Source: Lineus longissimus (lineage: Eukaryota > Nemertea > Pilidiophora > Heteronemertea > Lineidae). Taken from it: DNA of 64,000 nt. Of the stretch, positions 10,719-22,103 are shown piece after piece. Below the pieces are notes generated by a model. That model saw nothing but the letters and a program-made list of their open reading frames with translations, was not told the DNA's origin and did no database searches. Numbering within the stretch: the stretch's first letter is position 1; the number at the start of each line of letters is the position of its first letter. The position numbers and the translations under genes are program-made. The stretch spans positions 2,547,001 through 2,611,000 of the forward strand of contig NC_088326.1 in assembly GCF_910592395.1 (NCBI RefSeq). The letters run 5' to 3'.

Positions 10719-13485
10719 CTAGAGGGAATATGTGACTGTGGCTGCTGATTGGTTCTGTTAATGATTCGTTAAGTTGTTCATTTCCTGACGCAATCAATTG
10801 TAAAGAAGACTATTATAGCCAGGACCGTCATGGGCCAGAATAAGGTACGTGAAGTCACCGACAGGTGTCACTGCTATCTCACCGTCCATCGGCACAATGC
10901 CGGCGAGCTGATCGGACTGGCGTTCCAGCTTGCCGAGCAGGCCTGTCTTCGCAAAGGAGGAAGATGCGAAAGCATTCTGTAGTTAAATTCAATATGTCTG
11001 GCATTCAGTCTCAACAGGGTGTTGGAGTTCTGAATTTCATCTCAACCTCGCTCACAGTAGCTTTCCTACAGTGATCTGCCCTTCGGATTTGTAAAATGAG
11101 ATATCAGATCTTTATGTCACGCACGCTACGACAACATGTCCTCACTGAGAGTTAATTACAGTTGCGTCGGGAGGGGGCTGCAGTTAATTATGGCTGTGCG
11201 CCCGGACTTGTTGCACGCGTGGCCTAGGAGATGAGAAGACGGCGGCAAATAACTCTTATTAACGACCCCAGCGGCATCGGGACGTGACACATTCAGAGTG
11301 AGTGTTAATTGTTACTTGCGCCGAGTCTGTCAATTTCTGGCGCTTTACGAGACGATCCCATTGTTACTTAATCCACCATTGCGGCTTCAGGTCCGCCCGG
11401 CACGTGACTGACAATGGATGAGGCACCTTGACCACCGCCAATCTACTAATTTTCAATTTCGTATCCATGCGCATCTCCTTGCCTGCACACGCGTAGCGCT
11501 ATTTCAAATAGATCTTAAAGATCCTATTTTGCGCAGGTTTCGCTCTTGCCAAACTCTCTCCAAAATTCCAACAAAACAAGACAAGATCAAACTTACCATT
11601 TTGTCAAATCCGTTCTATAGCCTACACCTTGGAAGACAATCTACCGCTTGTATACCATTAGGCCTAGCCAAGCCACTAATCGTTGGCATGCGTCCTTTCT
11701 TTGGCTTCGTCAATAATGTCTTTCTATGTGGTCCTTCGTGTGTGGGATTACTGCAAGATTAGTCCTTGATATACATACATACAACGGATTTTGTTTTGAT
11801 TCCTGGGGGAAGGCCACGCGACGGTCGATAATCCAGGCGAAGGCAGTGTGACGTTCTTCACAAGATCTATAGACGTCATTAGCAAGATGCGATGACGTTC
11901 TTAGATTTCTTCCTTGATGTAACTCAATAGCTCTGGTTACGCCAGGTGAATTACGATTAATTTTAACTTAATTTTTGTTTGTTCCCGGAGAATGTCACGC
12001 AACGGTTGACAAGATCGCTTCTACCAGCATTTATGATCCAGGCGCCGCGTATCAAGGTGGCGGTTGGGGTCTGGACGTCATCCTGCTCACGACGACCAAC
12101 GGATTTTCGATGTATGTATCGCCATGGTTGGCCTTAATCGCATCCAAAGATCACGTAGATTTAGGCAAACGGCAAGCCAACGGCCCTAGAATTTGCCTGA
12201 AAGCGTATGGTTTACGAGTTTCCTTGAGAAGATTCAATGTGTCCGAAACAGCGTGCCAACGGCTCCGGAATTGCCAAACATCTAGATTTCAAAATTATTT
12301 GTGGGAGGGCTCCCCCTTTAACGGTGTACCAGCAACACATCACGGCGATCACTCCTGAACAAAATCCTCGATCTGCCCCCGTGATCCATGGTGTGGCATC
12401 ACCATTGAGCAGGTAGGCAGATTTGATTGACGACCACGAGGTCTCTAAATGGACAAGATTGCAAATACCGTCATTACCTTTTCCGGTAGTCTTCCTTTTA
12501 GCTTAGCAACTGGTCCTAGCAACGGAACAACAGTGTCTGTGATAACCACAATTTTGAGATAATTGGCTAAAGCACAGACGGAGTCTGAGTATACCCGCCT
12601 GCATCTCAGGTAGCTTCTTGGCATGGAAATAATGACAAGCGGGATTGTAAACACAGTGTTGAAGGACCGACGTTCGAAATTCATACAACATCAACGCCCG
12701 CCGATCACCTCTAGGTCGTGGATTCGACTCCCTGTCCGGTGCACGTCCCAACGTGATGTAATAGGGAAGGCATCTTTTTTATGTAAATACATGCACGCAA
12801 GATCTGCTGAGTACCATAAAGTGGCAAAAGGGAGCCCAGGAGGGTTTTTTCCGATTCATTGGCAACTGCTGTACAAGAAGATAAGGGGAAACTATCAACG
12901 ACACAAATATCTTTTTCACAGACGATGCTGTTTCCATGACAACACAGTTATCAATCAATTCGATCTGCAGGTATGTTAATTAGAAAGGGGTTGCGATTCT
13001 ATATTGGAAACAGCGTCACGCACTTCTTTTTATCTCAGAAACGGGTCAATAGTGACCTTGCTTTTGAAGAAAATCACGGAAATGGAAGAAAAACCCGGAA
13101 ACTAAAGAAACCTTCGCCTTCTGAGGATCAGGTTGTAGAAGGGCGTTTAGTGCACGAGATCGTATAGAGCTTATATAATGCGACTGGGGGAAAAGAGTTA
13201 ACTTTAGACTCTTCCACGAGTTGTTTTTGCCATTCAATCAAAACATTGAACCCAAAAATGATGTACCCATGATCACGGGGATTAGTCCAAAATTCGGTGA
13301 TCTGGTCACAACATTGATTTGTTTGCATAGCAGTGTAGCATCGTTTAGACCACCTGCCGGGACAACCGGGAGTGAGGGAACACCGGGAACGAGCGTTCCA
13401 ACTATTTCTGTGGCCACTACAGTCGCTCCGAGTTAACCTAATTCATGAATTTCGTCGACAACACAAAATCTGCAACTCCACTTAC
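10719..13485. other. Region with scattered coding-like segments, no gene model
   Basis: Minus-strand segments around 10800-10950 (contains GIVPMDGEIAVTPVGDFTYL) and 12478-12590 (contains LKIVVITDTVVPLLGPVAKL, ending at a possible GTAATG donor) look like exons. Their acceptors and phases do not connect cleanly. The plus-strand open frame 11975-12358 has no recognisable feature. Confidence 0.3.
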
Positions 13486-13662
13486 CAAAGATGAAACGCT
13501 GTACTGCAATTCGTCAATGTTTATATGTCGGGTTAAGATGGCGCCAGGACCGCCATTTTGAAGTAAATTGTTCATCGAGTTCCGCGCATGCACAAGGTCC
13601 CGGATGTCGGTGATTTTGTTCTTCCGCATGAAGTGCAAGATTGTGTCCAGTTTGTTCCCCAT
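13486..13662 (-). CDS. Candidate first coding exon of an unidentified protein
   Basis: An ATG opens a 59-codon segment starting MGNKLDTILHFMRKNKITDI and ending ELQYSVSSL at a strong GTAAGTGG donor in phase 0. The start MGNK would allow N-myristoylation. I recognise no family. No in-phase following exon was found: the best candidate, ending at 12478, would need a different phase. It may belong with the orphan exon at 10608-10718. Confidence 0.4.
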
Positions 13663-15421
13663 CTTGAGCGAATGACGTCTGCTGCAAACAATCGTAAACA
13701 AGTGACTCTTCTTTGCACAAGGTGTGCCCTGACCAAAATTGTACACATTCATAAATATATTTTGCCGAATACCAAAAAGTAGTGTTGAGTTGTTTTCCAA
13801 CTTGAATTGGTATGAGAAAATACCTTTCTTTTCATATAATAAATATTTGCCCCAAAACGCCTACAACGTGTTTTTATTGTGTTGCAGTTGGCGCCATGCA
13901 TGAGCCAATGCATCACACTGTGCACTGAGTGCATTGCAGTCTATTGGTGAGGCAAAAACCCAATAATGCACTGCATTGTATAATGCATTGGAGATAAGGT
14001 GTAGATATCTCGAGTCATTGGCCTATCGCTCTTGATATTGTCTCAAGACTACTTCCCTTGATCCCAACCCTTGGTCATCGTTCCCCGCTGCTCGCGATCG
14101 AAGACCCTTACTGGCACTAATTGCAAATTACGAAGGTGAACCCGCCGTGTTCTCATTCACTAACAGACGGACACGATATGCTCATCACCACCATGAGGTA
14201 CACTAATCAGCGCACAGACGAATGAAGATCCAGAATCTATCAAAAAGTCGATCACCCAATCAATCGATTAAAACGCTAACCTAACTGACAACACTCATCA
14301 AATGATAAAAGACGACGACGACGATTTTAAGGATGGTGATGATCCCATCAAACTTGCCAATTTATAATCATTAAATAATACGACTATAGTTAGGTTATAC
14401 ACACACCTCACATCAAAAGGATATTTTGCTCACACTGAAGTTTACAGAAGTACCTACTCACCTACTTGTGACGTTGAATCATCAACACGAAAGACGATAA
14501 AATAAGACGCCGGGGTATTTGGCCACAGGCGTAACAGCCAAAGCTCGTCAACAAACCTCGAAGAGTTTTTCTCAAAGCCAAACCGGAGCGGTGTTCCTCT
14601 TCCAAGAGGCTTGATCGGAGGCGGCCGGCCTTCTACTTGGCAACTGTAAGGGAGGCTTGGGTCAGACTGATTTTCAATCTTATTGACCTGTTTACGCAGG
14701 CGATAAGTGCGTGCGCAGTCTCTTTCGCTTCAGCGACATTCTCAAAGCAGATCGAAGGAAAGTCTCCCTTCCAACACAGATTGTCATTTCGCCGTGAGGT
14801 CCCGTATGTGGCACAGGCGCGAGATGATGGCCGAATCAAGAGGTCAATTAGTGATCGCTCGGTCCGCACAAAATCAACACAGGAACACTCATATAACCCT
14901 GGACATAAACGAGTGATACGTGTTTGTGTACTATTTTTCAGGTTATGAACAATATCAGTTATTTTGGGGCTGCTCGATCGCTATCGCGATTCTGGTATCT
15001 TCAAGCACCTGTGATCTACTTCAAGCACCTGTGAGAAGGCGGAACAAAATGGCGGCCTATGTTGGCAGTCACATAACGGCGAAGTTAGGTGACTGCGCAG
15101 GAGTCTGCGACAAAATCAAATTTTTGCGTTCCAGTGAAAATATATATCAAAAGGTTTTTCATTTCTACACATGCTCAAAAACCGTTTTTAGTAAGAATAC
15201 ATATACATGTGCATGTGTCAAGAACCAATAAAAACCAAGAATGTGAAAGTGCATCATTACTACAGCTTTAATTTCTAAGAGTGTACTGCCGCCTGCCGGT
15301 AATAAAGTTACTCATTGAGGACGTCTGTCAAGATAATCAGACTTCTGGCCCGAAAATAACACGAAGACATCTCTGTGTTAATGATCGTGTTCTTCAAATG
15401 AAAGATTTATGAGCGCTTGCA
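13663..15421. other. No supported gene
   Basis: Low-complexity stretches occur, such as the tgcat-rich part at 13890-14000. Short open frames around 14630-15230 lack any conserved feature. Confidence 0.4.
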
Positions 15422-15520
15422 TCATAACCAGGATGGCAACTTATCGTCAGTTAACGTCCCCTCCAATGGGGTATAGTGACTCAAAAGAAGGGGCAGGCCC
15501 ATATAGCGGTGCAGAGGTAA
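15422..15520 (-). pseudogene. Tandem duplicate of the sulfotransferase last-exon end
   Basis: The minus-strand frame here reads MGLPLLLSHYTPLEGTLTD, a diverged copy of ALGLPLLSRQHPLEGTITD at the end of the neighbouring sulfotransferase exon. Roughly 100 bases appear to have been duplicated in tandem just beyond the stop codon. The copy probably lies in the 3' UTR. Confidence 0.6.
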
Positions 15521-15524
15521 TCGA

Positions 15525-17095
15525 TCATAATCTTGGAGACACCGTGGCGTCAGTGATCGTCCCCTCCAAAGGATGCTGCCTCGAAAGCAGGGGTAGACCC
15601 AACGCGCTACAGAGGTCATCGATCTGCGAGATGGTAGCAGGCATGGCAGACTCGACCGGAAGTACGTTATCGTGATCCACAGCGTGCCTCTTGCTCATGC
15701 ATTCTGGGATCCCGTTTATGTGCGCGTCTTCCTCCATTGCTTTAAGCATTTCCGGTACCTGAAAAAACACACAATATGGCTTTGAGCAGGCATTTAAATC
15801 AGTTATCATAAATTCGGTAGTAATGATACTCTCCGGAACCTTCCCTGTGCTCCTGAAGTGGAAAAAAAGGCTGCCGCCCTGCCCCAATCGTTTTCTCTTC
15901 AGAATTCTTGAACATCGGGATAGAAAACCATGGCGGGGGCAACTTTCCCTCGGAACTACCCCTTTGCATGCTTCATTACCTGATATCTGTGCTTTGCCAA
16001 TCCAATGTGGTCCAAGATCTTCTCAAGTGCCATCTTAGGTTCTGTTCGGATGTCCTCATATTTGACACCTCTTACCCCGACGCCATTTTTAAACTGTGAT
16101 TGGTAGGCTTCGAACTGGATCGCAGTGTGGATGCAGATGGTCTGATACATCGTGAAGTTTGGAAGGTAACCTTTCAGCCGTTGGTACATCTTGTCGCCAT
16201 AGTAATCTCGGAGCCTCTGCTCTCGCGGCAGACGGAGGAGCTGGGCGAACAGGGGCCATCTTTGGGCAAAGTTCATCGATTTGAAATTGACGATCTGACT
16301 GTATAATAAAGCTTTCGAACGGTTCAGCGGCAATGCATTGCGGTACGAAAAGAACTGGTGGAATTTCGGAAACGTTTCCTTGATCAAGGGTGCCAATTCC
16401 AAAGAATCGGGGAAACTCATTTTCATTGCTATAAGCGACGCTGGATCTTTGCATATCAGACGAAACGTATTCCGGAAAACGCGTTTGAATTCGTCATCGG
16501 AATACTTCCCCCTGTCGGAAATCAACTGGCTATCTGAGCCGGCCTCCGATATGCTTATGGCCCTCTTCTCTCCGTGAAATGTCGTGAGAATCTGCATCAG
16601 CAGGGTGGAGCCACTGCGAGCAACAAAATGCAGGAAGACCACGGTCTTCTCGTCTGGGTCACCGATGACGTCAGCAAGTTTGTTGAAAGATGAAATGGGC
16701 ATCCGGATAATTCTAACTGCCGCCTCGTGTTGCCTTATATATAACAATGGTGTCTTCTTGCAGTTGTACAACTCTACGTCTTCGGGCACCTCAACAAAAA
16801 CAGCCTCGGAGGGTGTAACGGCATACAAGGAAATTGTCTTCTTCCTCACAACATCAGGGTGTTCAAATCCCACGTGGGTTGCTATGTAATCCTGGGTAGA
16901 GTTTCGCCAGAAACGATCGGGTTTGAACCGCCAAGAAATCTTCATCACGTGTGCCGACATTTCGTAGGCTGCGCCATTCCAGATAGTGTCCAGCATACCT
17001 GCAGTTCCATTCAAACGCCATCCCATCCACTGGAAGAATCCGAATATGAACCTCCACCACTGAAAGAGGGCGTGCATACAGTATCTCCACAACAT
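15525..17095 (-). CDS. Sulfotransferase-like protein (two coding exons, 449 aa)
   Basis: Exons 15980-17095 and 15525-15758 join in phase 0 at a GTAATG donor, giving 449 aa. The N-terminus (MLWRYCMHALFQWWRFIFGF) is hydrophobic and could be a signal anchor, as in Golgi type II enzymes. The P-loop-like 5'-phosphosulfate motif is FVARSGSTLLMQIL (residues 157-170). The pair YRNALPLNRSKAL fits the 3'-phosphate region with its serine. Such enzymes transfer sulfate from PAPS to a hydroxyl or amine; the acceptor cannot be told. The N-terminal third (about residues 90-150, with VPEDVELYNCKKTPLLYI) belongs to an uncharacterised subfamily rather than to classic SULT1 or HS6ST types. A pyrimidine-rich TTTGGCTTTAG just before the ATG suggests an upstream 5' UTR intron. 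Confidence 0.75.
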
Positions 17096-17350
17096 GTTTC
17101 TAAAGCCAAGAAATGGAATAATTTAGTAAAATTGATTCAATGTGTGATACTGAAATGTGTAAATATGTTATCAACTTTATTACAACATGTTTCAAGCGAT
17201 TGGAAGCCACCATGCATGCATACATCGCCGTGGTAGAGATAAGAGACAATAAGGATCCCTCAATCCTCAATGTATGATAAATTCGAAACTTCAATATCGT
17301 GATCACATATGTTACACAGCGGCGGGCAGCCGGTGTCACGGTTGGAACAG

Positions 17351-17727
17351 CCGGTGTAGAAGTTTAAAATGTCCTAGGATAAAATGTCCGGGAACAAAGG
17401 ATTCTATTATGCGCTTCAATCTCTGAGCTCTTGACGGTCAGGGTCTCTATAGAACCATATTGCAGAATACAATAGGGCCGGACACTTTTTCCAGGGGGGG
17501 ACACTTTTTACTTTTACACCCCATATTGCAGAATACAATAGGGCCGGACACTTTTTCCAGGGGGGAAGTAAAAAGTGTCCCTCCTGGAAAAAGTGTCCGG
17601 CCCTATTGTATTCTGCAATATGGTTCTATAGAGACTCTGACCGTCAATAGCTCAGAGATTGAAGCGCATAATAGAATCCTTTGTTCCCGGACATTTTATC
17701 CTAGGACATTTTAAACTTCTACACCGG
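17351..17727. mobile_element. 377-bp fold-back element with an internal tandem duplication
   Basis: The left end ccggtgtagaagtttaaaat and the right end attttaaacttctacaccgg are exact inverse copies. Symmetry continues inward with few mismatches for about 170 bases (ctaggataaaatgtccggg, gaacaaaggattctatta and ggccggacactttttcca, each mirrored). In the left arm a stretch of about 60 bases around tattgcagaatacaataggg is tandemly duplicated, so the element is asymmetric at its centre. Weak relatives lie near 32300-32370 and 33905-33980. No ORF and no clear target duplication. Confidence 0.85.
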
Positions 17728-17828
17728 CTATAATTGACATCGTAAAAGAACTATACTCTGTTACACTGTGTAAATGATCCAACTATTTGACCGCCACCTA
17801 TCGGCAATAGTCCCTCAAGCAAAATCTT

Positions 17829-17907
17829 GAAACTCAAGACGTGAGGTCATCACGCCACCTCCTTTCGTCGATAGGAGGAGACGCGATGATGACACGTCTT
17901 GAGTTTC
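17829..17907. repeat. Short inverted repeat
   Basis: The arms gaaactcaagacgtg and cacgtcttgagtttc are perfect inverses about 50 bases apart. The interior is partly symmetric as well (gtcatcacg and cgatgatgac). Confidence 0.75.
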
Positions 17908-17961
17908 ATGCCAGTCCAGGTTTTGTAGGCTATGTCGTTACTAGTAATCGATTCACGGTTG

Positions 17962-18207
17962 ATACTTGACTTGCCAAACTCAGCTCGACGCCGAACTGCA
18001 GCGCCACTCGCGGACAAAGATAAAACAACTCGACATTTTTTTCACCGGTTTTCTCGCTGCGCATGCGTACCAGCGGAAATCAACAAAAGATGACGCTGGT
18101 ACGCATGCGCAGCGAGAAAACCGGTGAAAAAAATGTCGAGTTGTTTTATCTTTGTCCGCGAGTGGCGCTGCAGTTCGGCGTCGAGCTGAGTTTGGCAAGT
18201 CAAGTAT
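17962..18207. mobile_element. 246-bp near-perfect palindromic MITE, copy 1
   Basis: The arms start atacttgacttgccaaactc and end gagtttggcaagtcaagtat; inverse identity runs for about 110 bases to a small central loop. Copy 2 (21322-21567) has the same length and the opposite loop orientation. No coding capacity: the apparent ORFs here are reflections of the hairpin. Confidence 0.9.
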
Positions 18208-18267
18208 TTGTCAATGACAGGATTTTGTGGAAAAACAACACTAGTAGAAATCGACGTTTCGGTTTGT

Positions 18268-18607
18268 TTGTTTGTAGTGGTGGCATCATTCCTTCTAGCC
18301 CAGGCTAGAGGGAATTTTTTTTCCTCTGTTACATTTGGCGCCAAACGTGGTAAAAGGGTATTAATAATTTGTTTAGATGCTGGCGTGTCTTTGGACATTG
18401 AATTAACCCTTTGTATCACGGAAGAACCCGGTTGTGAGGACACAACTCTCCCGAACAGGGGGAGTATGTAGTGGTGGCATCATTCCTACTAGCCCGGGCT
18501 AGAAGGAAATTCCCTTTAGCTCAGTCGGTAGAGTGATGGCCTTATAAGCAAGAGGTACCGGGTTCAATCCCCGGTTGGACCTTGATGTTTTTCCTCTGTT
18601 ACTTGTT
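18268..18607 (+). mobile_element. TRIM-like miniature LTR retrotransposon with perfect 5-bp target duplication
   Basis: Target duplication TTGTT lies at 18268-18272 and 18603-18607. The 5' LTR (18273-18332, 60 bp) and 3' LTR (18467-18602, 136 bp) both start TGTAGTGGTGGCATCATTCC and both end TTTTCCTCTGTTAC. One base-group after the 5' LTR, TGGCGCCAAACGTGG (18336-18350) matches the primer-binding site complementary to tRNA-Lys(1,2) with one mismatch. A purine-rich tract (acagggggagta, 18455-18466) abuts the 3' LTR. The internal part is only 134 bp and has no ORF. The 3' LTR carries a tRNA-like insert of about 75 bp that the 5' LTR lacks. Each part is as expected for a TRIM (non-autonomous LTR element). 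Confidence 0.85.
18511..18581 (+). pseudogene. tRNA-like sequence inside the 3' LTR
   Basis: It has a clear A box (TTAGCTCAGTCGGTAGAGT) and B box (GGTTCAATCCCC) and a perfect T stem CCGGG/CCCGG. A loop CTTATAA would give anticodon TAT. The anticodon stem has two mismatches, and the acceptor arms (ttccctt, ttggacc) do not pair. It is therefore not a functional tRNA gene. It could still act as a Pol III promoter. Confidence 0.75.
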
Positions 18608-19954
18608 CATCTTTTTCAAGAATCAAGACTTTGCCATTGACGTCATCACAATATACAGCAAACGCCATCAAGTACCTCCTCCTCTCTTCTCAAACTCATT
18701 ACTGTTTCTCCCCGCATCACCTCAATAGGTCTGCGATATTCCGTTGCTAGGGAGAAGCAACACCCCTAGCAACACGTTGTAACAGTAAATTATTGCTTTA
18801 CCTGAAGCTGTGATGTTAGCATAATCGGGTAATCGTTGTCTTCGATTGGTGGTTTTAGATTGATACGGTTCACCAAAGAACGCATGCCAGGAAAATCAAG
18901 GGGTCACGCGACCCCCTATGCAGCCGACAACCTCGTTCAAAGGATTGGTCCTGCGTACGAGGTTGGATATCATCAACATTGCATGTTTTTAAAACGGAGG
19001 CAGGAGCACTGTTACACACACTCCACACAGTGATTGCCGCGCCTCTCTGCGTGGAGACGTGAACACAGTACAGAATCCGTTTGTTTGGTGATACGATGGC
19101 AGACGTTGTTCCAGTGAATGCTTGTCTTCGACAGATGTGACCATCACCTGACGCAACCAAGCGTTATTTATTTCAACCCCTCAAACAACAATGCATCTGG
19201 ACATCTCATTGGAGGTTATCACCAAAAGGTAAGTTTGATTTAGGTCTTTTATTATGACATGTAGGCGTACCTAATTCATAATAAGCAGAATGTTACATTT
19301 CATTTGAAACCCCAAAGTCCAATGTCACCCTGAGAAAAGCGAGGATAATGTCCGTAAACTGAACATTAATCCCTGAGGATGCCAGGCTAAGTTGAGTCGC
19401 CAACTTGGCCGTGATGGGTCCGTTGGTTATTTGCCTTTGTCTGTTTTGGCCTACCGACCCCATAAAAGCTGCTTCGTGAGGGTCGACGTTTTCAAGATTT
19501 GCCCTGATGACCCTGAGATAAGCTAGTAGAACAATGGGAATATAGGCCTCGGCGTGCGCGGGCTTTGTTTAAAGACAATATACCGCATATTGGGCTATGC
19601 CTGAAATGTTTCAACGGCAAGGGAAGGGACGAAACGCGTTTTGGTTCCACGAGGAGACTCTCCCGCGTTGAATATCTCCACGCATAGGCAGCATTTCTGT
19701 TCATAATCAGTATCAACTGAGCATCATACAATGACAGCTCTGTCACATTCTAAGGAAATCATCTCTATAATAAATTAGTACAATATTTGTTCGACACTTC
19801 TAGCGCCAGGCAATACCACCCGAGATGTCGCGTCATTTATTGTCAGCTGTCAGCGTCCGTCTAATGTGACGTGTATGAACATTAACAAACTTGTATAATA
19901 TCAGACATTTGAGAACCATTGGCCATGTACTGGTCATAACCTAATTAGGCGCCC

Positions 19955-20033
19955 CGCAAACGAGCAATCTGTGTCGCCGCGACTTGTGATCAAACGATCA
20001 TGATCGCAGGCGACACAAATCGCATGTTTGCGC
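19955..20033. repeat. Short imperfect inverted repeat
   Basis: The arms gcaaacgagcaatctgtgtc and gacacaaatcgcatgtttgc mirror each other with a few mismatches, around a centre that is itself symmetric (tgatcaaacgatcatgatc). Confidence 0.7.
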
Positions 20034-20871
20034 TGGTCATTGCTTCGACCTGTGGTTTATACCGGTTTGATATTAGCGCAGCTTGAGGCAAGAAGCGCCG
20101 GTGCGTATCGCTAGTCATGTTGAAAATCGGTTGTCGGATCGATTATTGACGAATGAGTCGCTGTCATGGCGGTATTCAAATCACAATTGTCATGATGTCA
20201 TAATGGCATATCAGGTCGCAGAGACATACGGACAAACAGCGCCAGTTTGCGGACTGACGCCGATTTGCTAGAGACCCTACTGTAATGGGTGCTACTTGAA
20301 AACTGGCGACTCAATATGCCACACGGCCCACATTGTGTTAGACAGGTTTTGCCATACGCACGAACCATAAAGTGCGACATAGGTCTGAGGTGGCATCAAG
20401 TCCTGTGCTAGTACATCAACGCGACACTCGTAAATCCTCTTTCCATTGGGAGGAATCGGCGAAATAAACGTCGATAAAATGCGGCATTTCTTCGTGCTTG
20501 GTACCTCGTCTTTCGCACTCTTTGTATGGCTTGCGAAACCTGCCTAATATTGAAAAACCAGTATGATGCTGGCTCTCGTGCCATTTGCTACATCATTTTG
20601 CAAATTGAGTTGACATAAGTCCTGTGTGGTATTTTCTGTTATGATAGCAAGATTGACGTCAGCGTAAGCTGCATGCTGTCCAGGTTACCGGACGTGAAGC
20701 TATTTTTATGAAGTGGCATCGCGTGTTCTCCAGCGACACGCCCGCATGAAAAACAATACAATAAAAACAATGCGATATTGATATATATGGACTAAAAGTG
20801 GCTGTTCACTTCCCCGAGTATATCCAAGGCGATCTAAGAGCTTTGCTCGTCGGTATTACCTCTAAAGGGGT

Positions 20872-20892
20872 GGGGGGGGGGGGGGGGGGGGG
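20872..20892. repeat. Poly-G tract (21 bases)
   Basis: Uninterrupted G run in intergenic DNA; the longest homopolymer in the window. Confidence 0.9.
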
Positions 20893-21321
20893 CTATAGGT
20901 ATGAGGTAAGCAAGAATTGGCAGTCCTGGCGGCTAGCCTCCTATAGCCTCTCAAACAAAATTGTCGAACCCCGGTCGAGACTGGCATGTACGACGAAAGG
21001 GTTAATTAAGCATATTTTCTGGGTGGGGTCGTGCGTAGGGGCCGGGCGGGGTCAATAATTGATCCATTAAGCTCCCTGCAGTCCTCCTTTCGAGATAAAT
21101 ATAGCTATAATTGGCGTGTAATAAAAAGGTGGCTATACAATCGGATCAATGTATAAACAGTCAATACACGTACTCTTGTTCTTTGTTGATGACATTTTTT
21201 TGTACTCTGTTTCAAATAATAAAATGTGTATATACATGTACAGCAAAGAGACATGCGGATCTGCAGATGTTTCATACTATTGTCTAATATTATGTATACC
21301 AACTTGGCTAAAAATACGCCA

Positions 21322-21567
21322 ATACTTGACTTGCCAAACTCAGCTCGACGCCGAACTGCAGTGCCACTCGCGGACAAAGATACAACAACTCGACATTTTT
21401 TTCACCGGTTTTCTTGCTGCGCATGCGTACCAGCGTCATCTTTTGTTGATTTCCGCTGGTACGCATGCGCAGCGAGAAAACCGGTGAAAAAAATGTCGAG
21501 TTGTTCTATCTTTGTCCGCGAGTGGCGCTGCAGTTCGGCGTCGAGCTGAGTTTGGCAAGTCAAGTAT
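21322..21567. mobile_element. 246-bp near-perfect palindromic MITE, copy 2
   Basis: Same ends, length and arm sequence as 17962-18207, with only a few substitutions. The central loop reads as the reverse complement of copy 1 (gcgtcatcttttgttgat here, atcaacaaaagatgacgc there). Confidence 0.9.
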
Positions 21568-21708
21568 TATCCCCCGCCTACAATGTTTCCCAAACGACAG
21601 AAAAGTAGACTCCCGGTGTAGTCCATTGCGTCATCGTAATCGGAGCTTCTTTGGTTGAGGGACGAGCGAGGCCGTTCAACTGTGTCGGAGTGTACAGAAA
21701 AGGCCACA

Positions 21709-22103
21709 GTCCGCTGATCTGCTCAGTCCAGTATGCCCGCCGCACACTGAGCGATTCGTTAGAGTATTTAGAACCTTAGAGTATTTGCAATTGCAAGACC
21801 GTCGCACCCCAAGAGACTCATTGCAACTGAACTGAACCTGTAATTGCAATGAATCGAGGAGCAACGAATAACTTTATACGACCGGTTGTGCGACATCATT
21901 TATTGTCCACATTTGTTGCAGTGAATCGCATGCATAACGCACATCGAGCGATCATAGAGTTACAATCAATGAATCGCTCAATGTGCGATGGGTGTGTGCA
22001 ACTGCAAATCGATACATTGCAACTTCAACTACTGTTGAGTTGTTTTCGAGTTCAAACAAATCGCTCAGTGTGCGGTGGGGATACCGGAGAAAGATCTGCG
22101 GAC
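21709..22103. mobile_element. Inverted-repeat element, about 395 bp
   Basis: The left end gtccgctgatct...cgcacactgagcgattcgtt and the right end aacaaatcgctcagtgtgcg...agatctgcggac are imperfect inverses over about 50 bases. The interior repeats parts of the motif (aatcgctcaatgtgcg near 21972) and is rich in ttgcaa/ttgcaat words. No ORF of transposase type. Confidence 0.7.

Larger units (their letters stand above)
18608..21321. other. No supported gene
   Basis: Holds a short hairpin (19955-20033) and a 21-base G run (20872-20892). The open frames 18870-19160, 19492-19746 and 20798-21058 show no domain, no splice context and no recognisable protein. Confidence 0.4.

Noticed and set aside
11975-12358. 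127-codon plus-strand open frame
   Set aside because: No domain, no splice context, and composition unlike a folded protein.
17980-18443. Open frames of 72-133 codons on both strands with shared peptides
   Set aside because: They are reflections of the 246-bp palindrome and the TRIM-like element; the second MITE copy at 21322 gives the same frames. No independent coding evidence.
18511-18581. Functional tRNA gene (anticodon TAT)
   Set aside because: The acceptor arms do not pair and the anticodon stem has mismatches; it is inside an LTR-like repeat.
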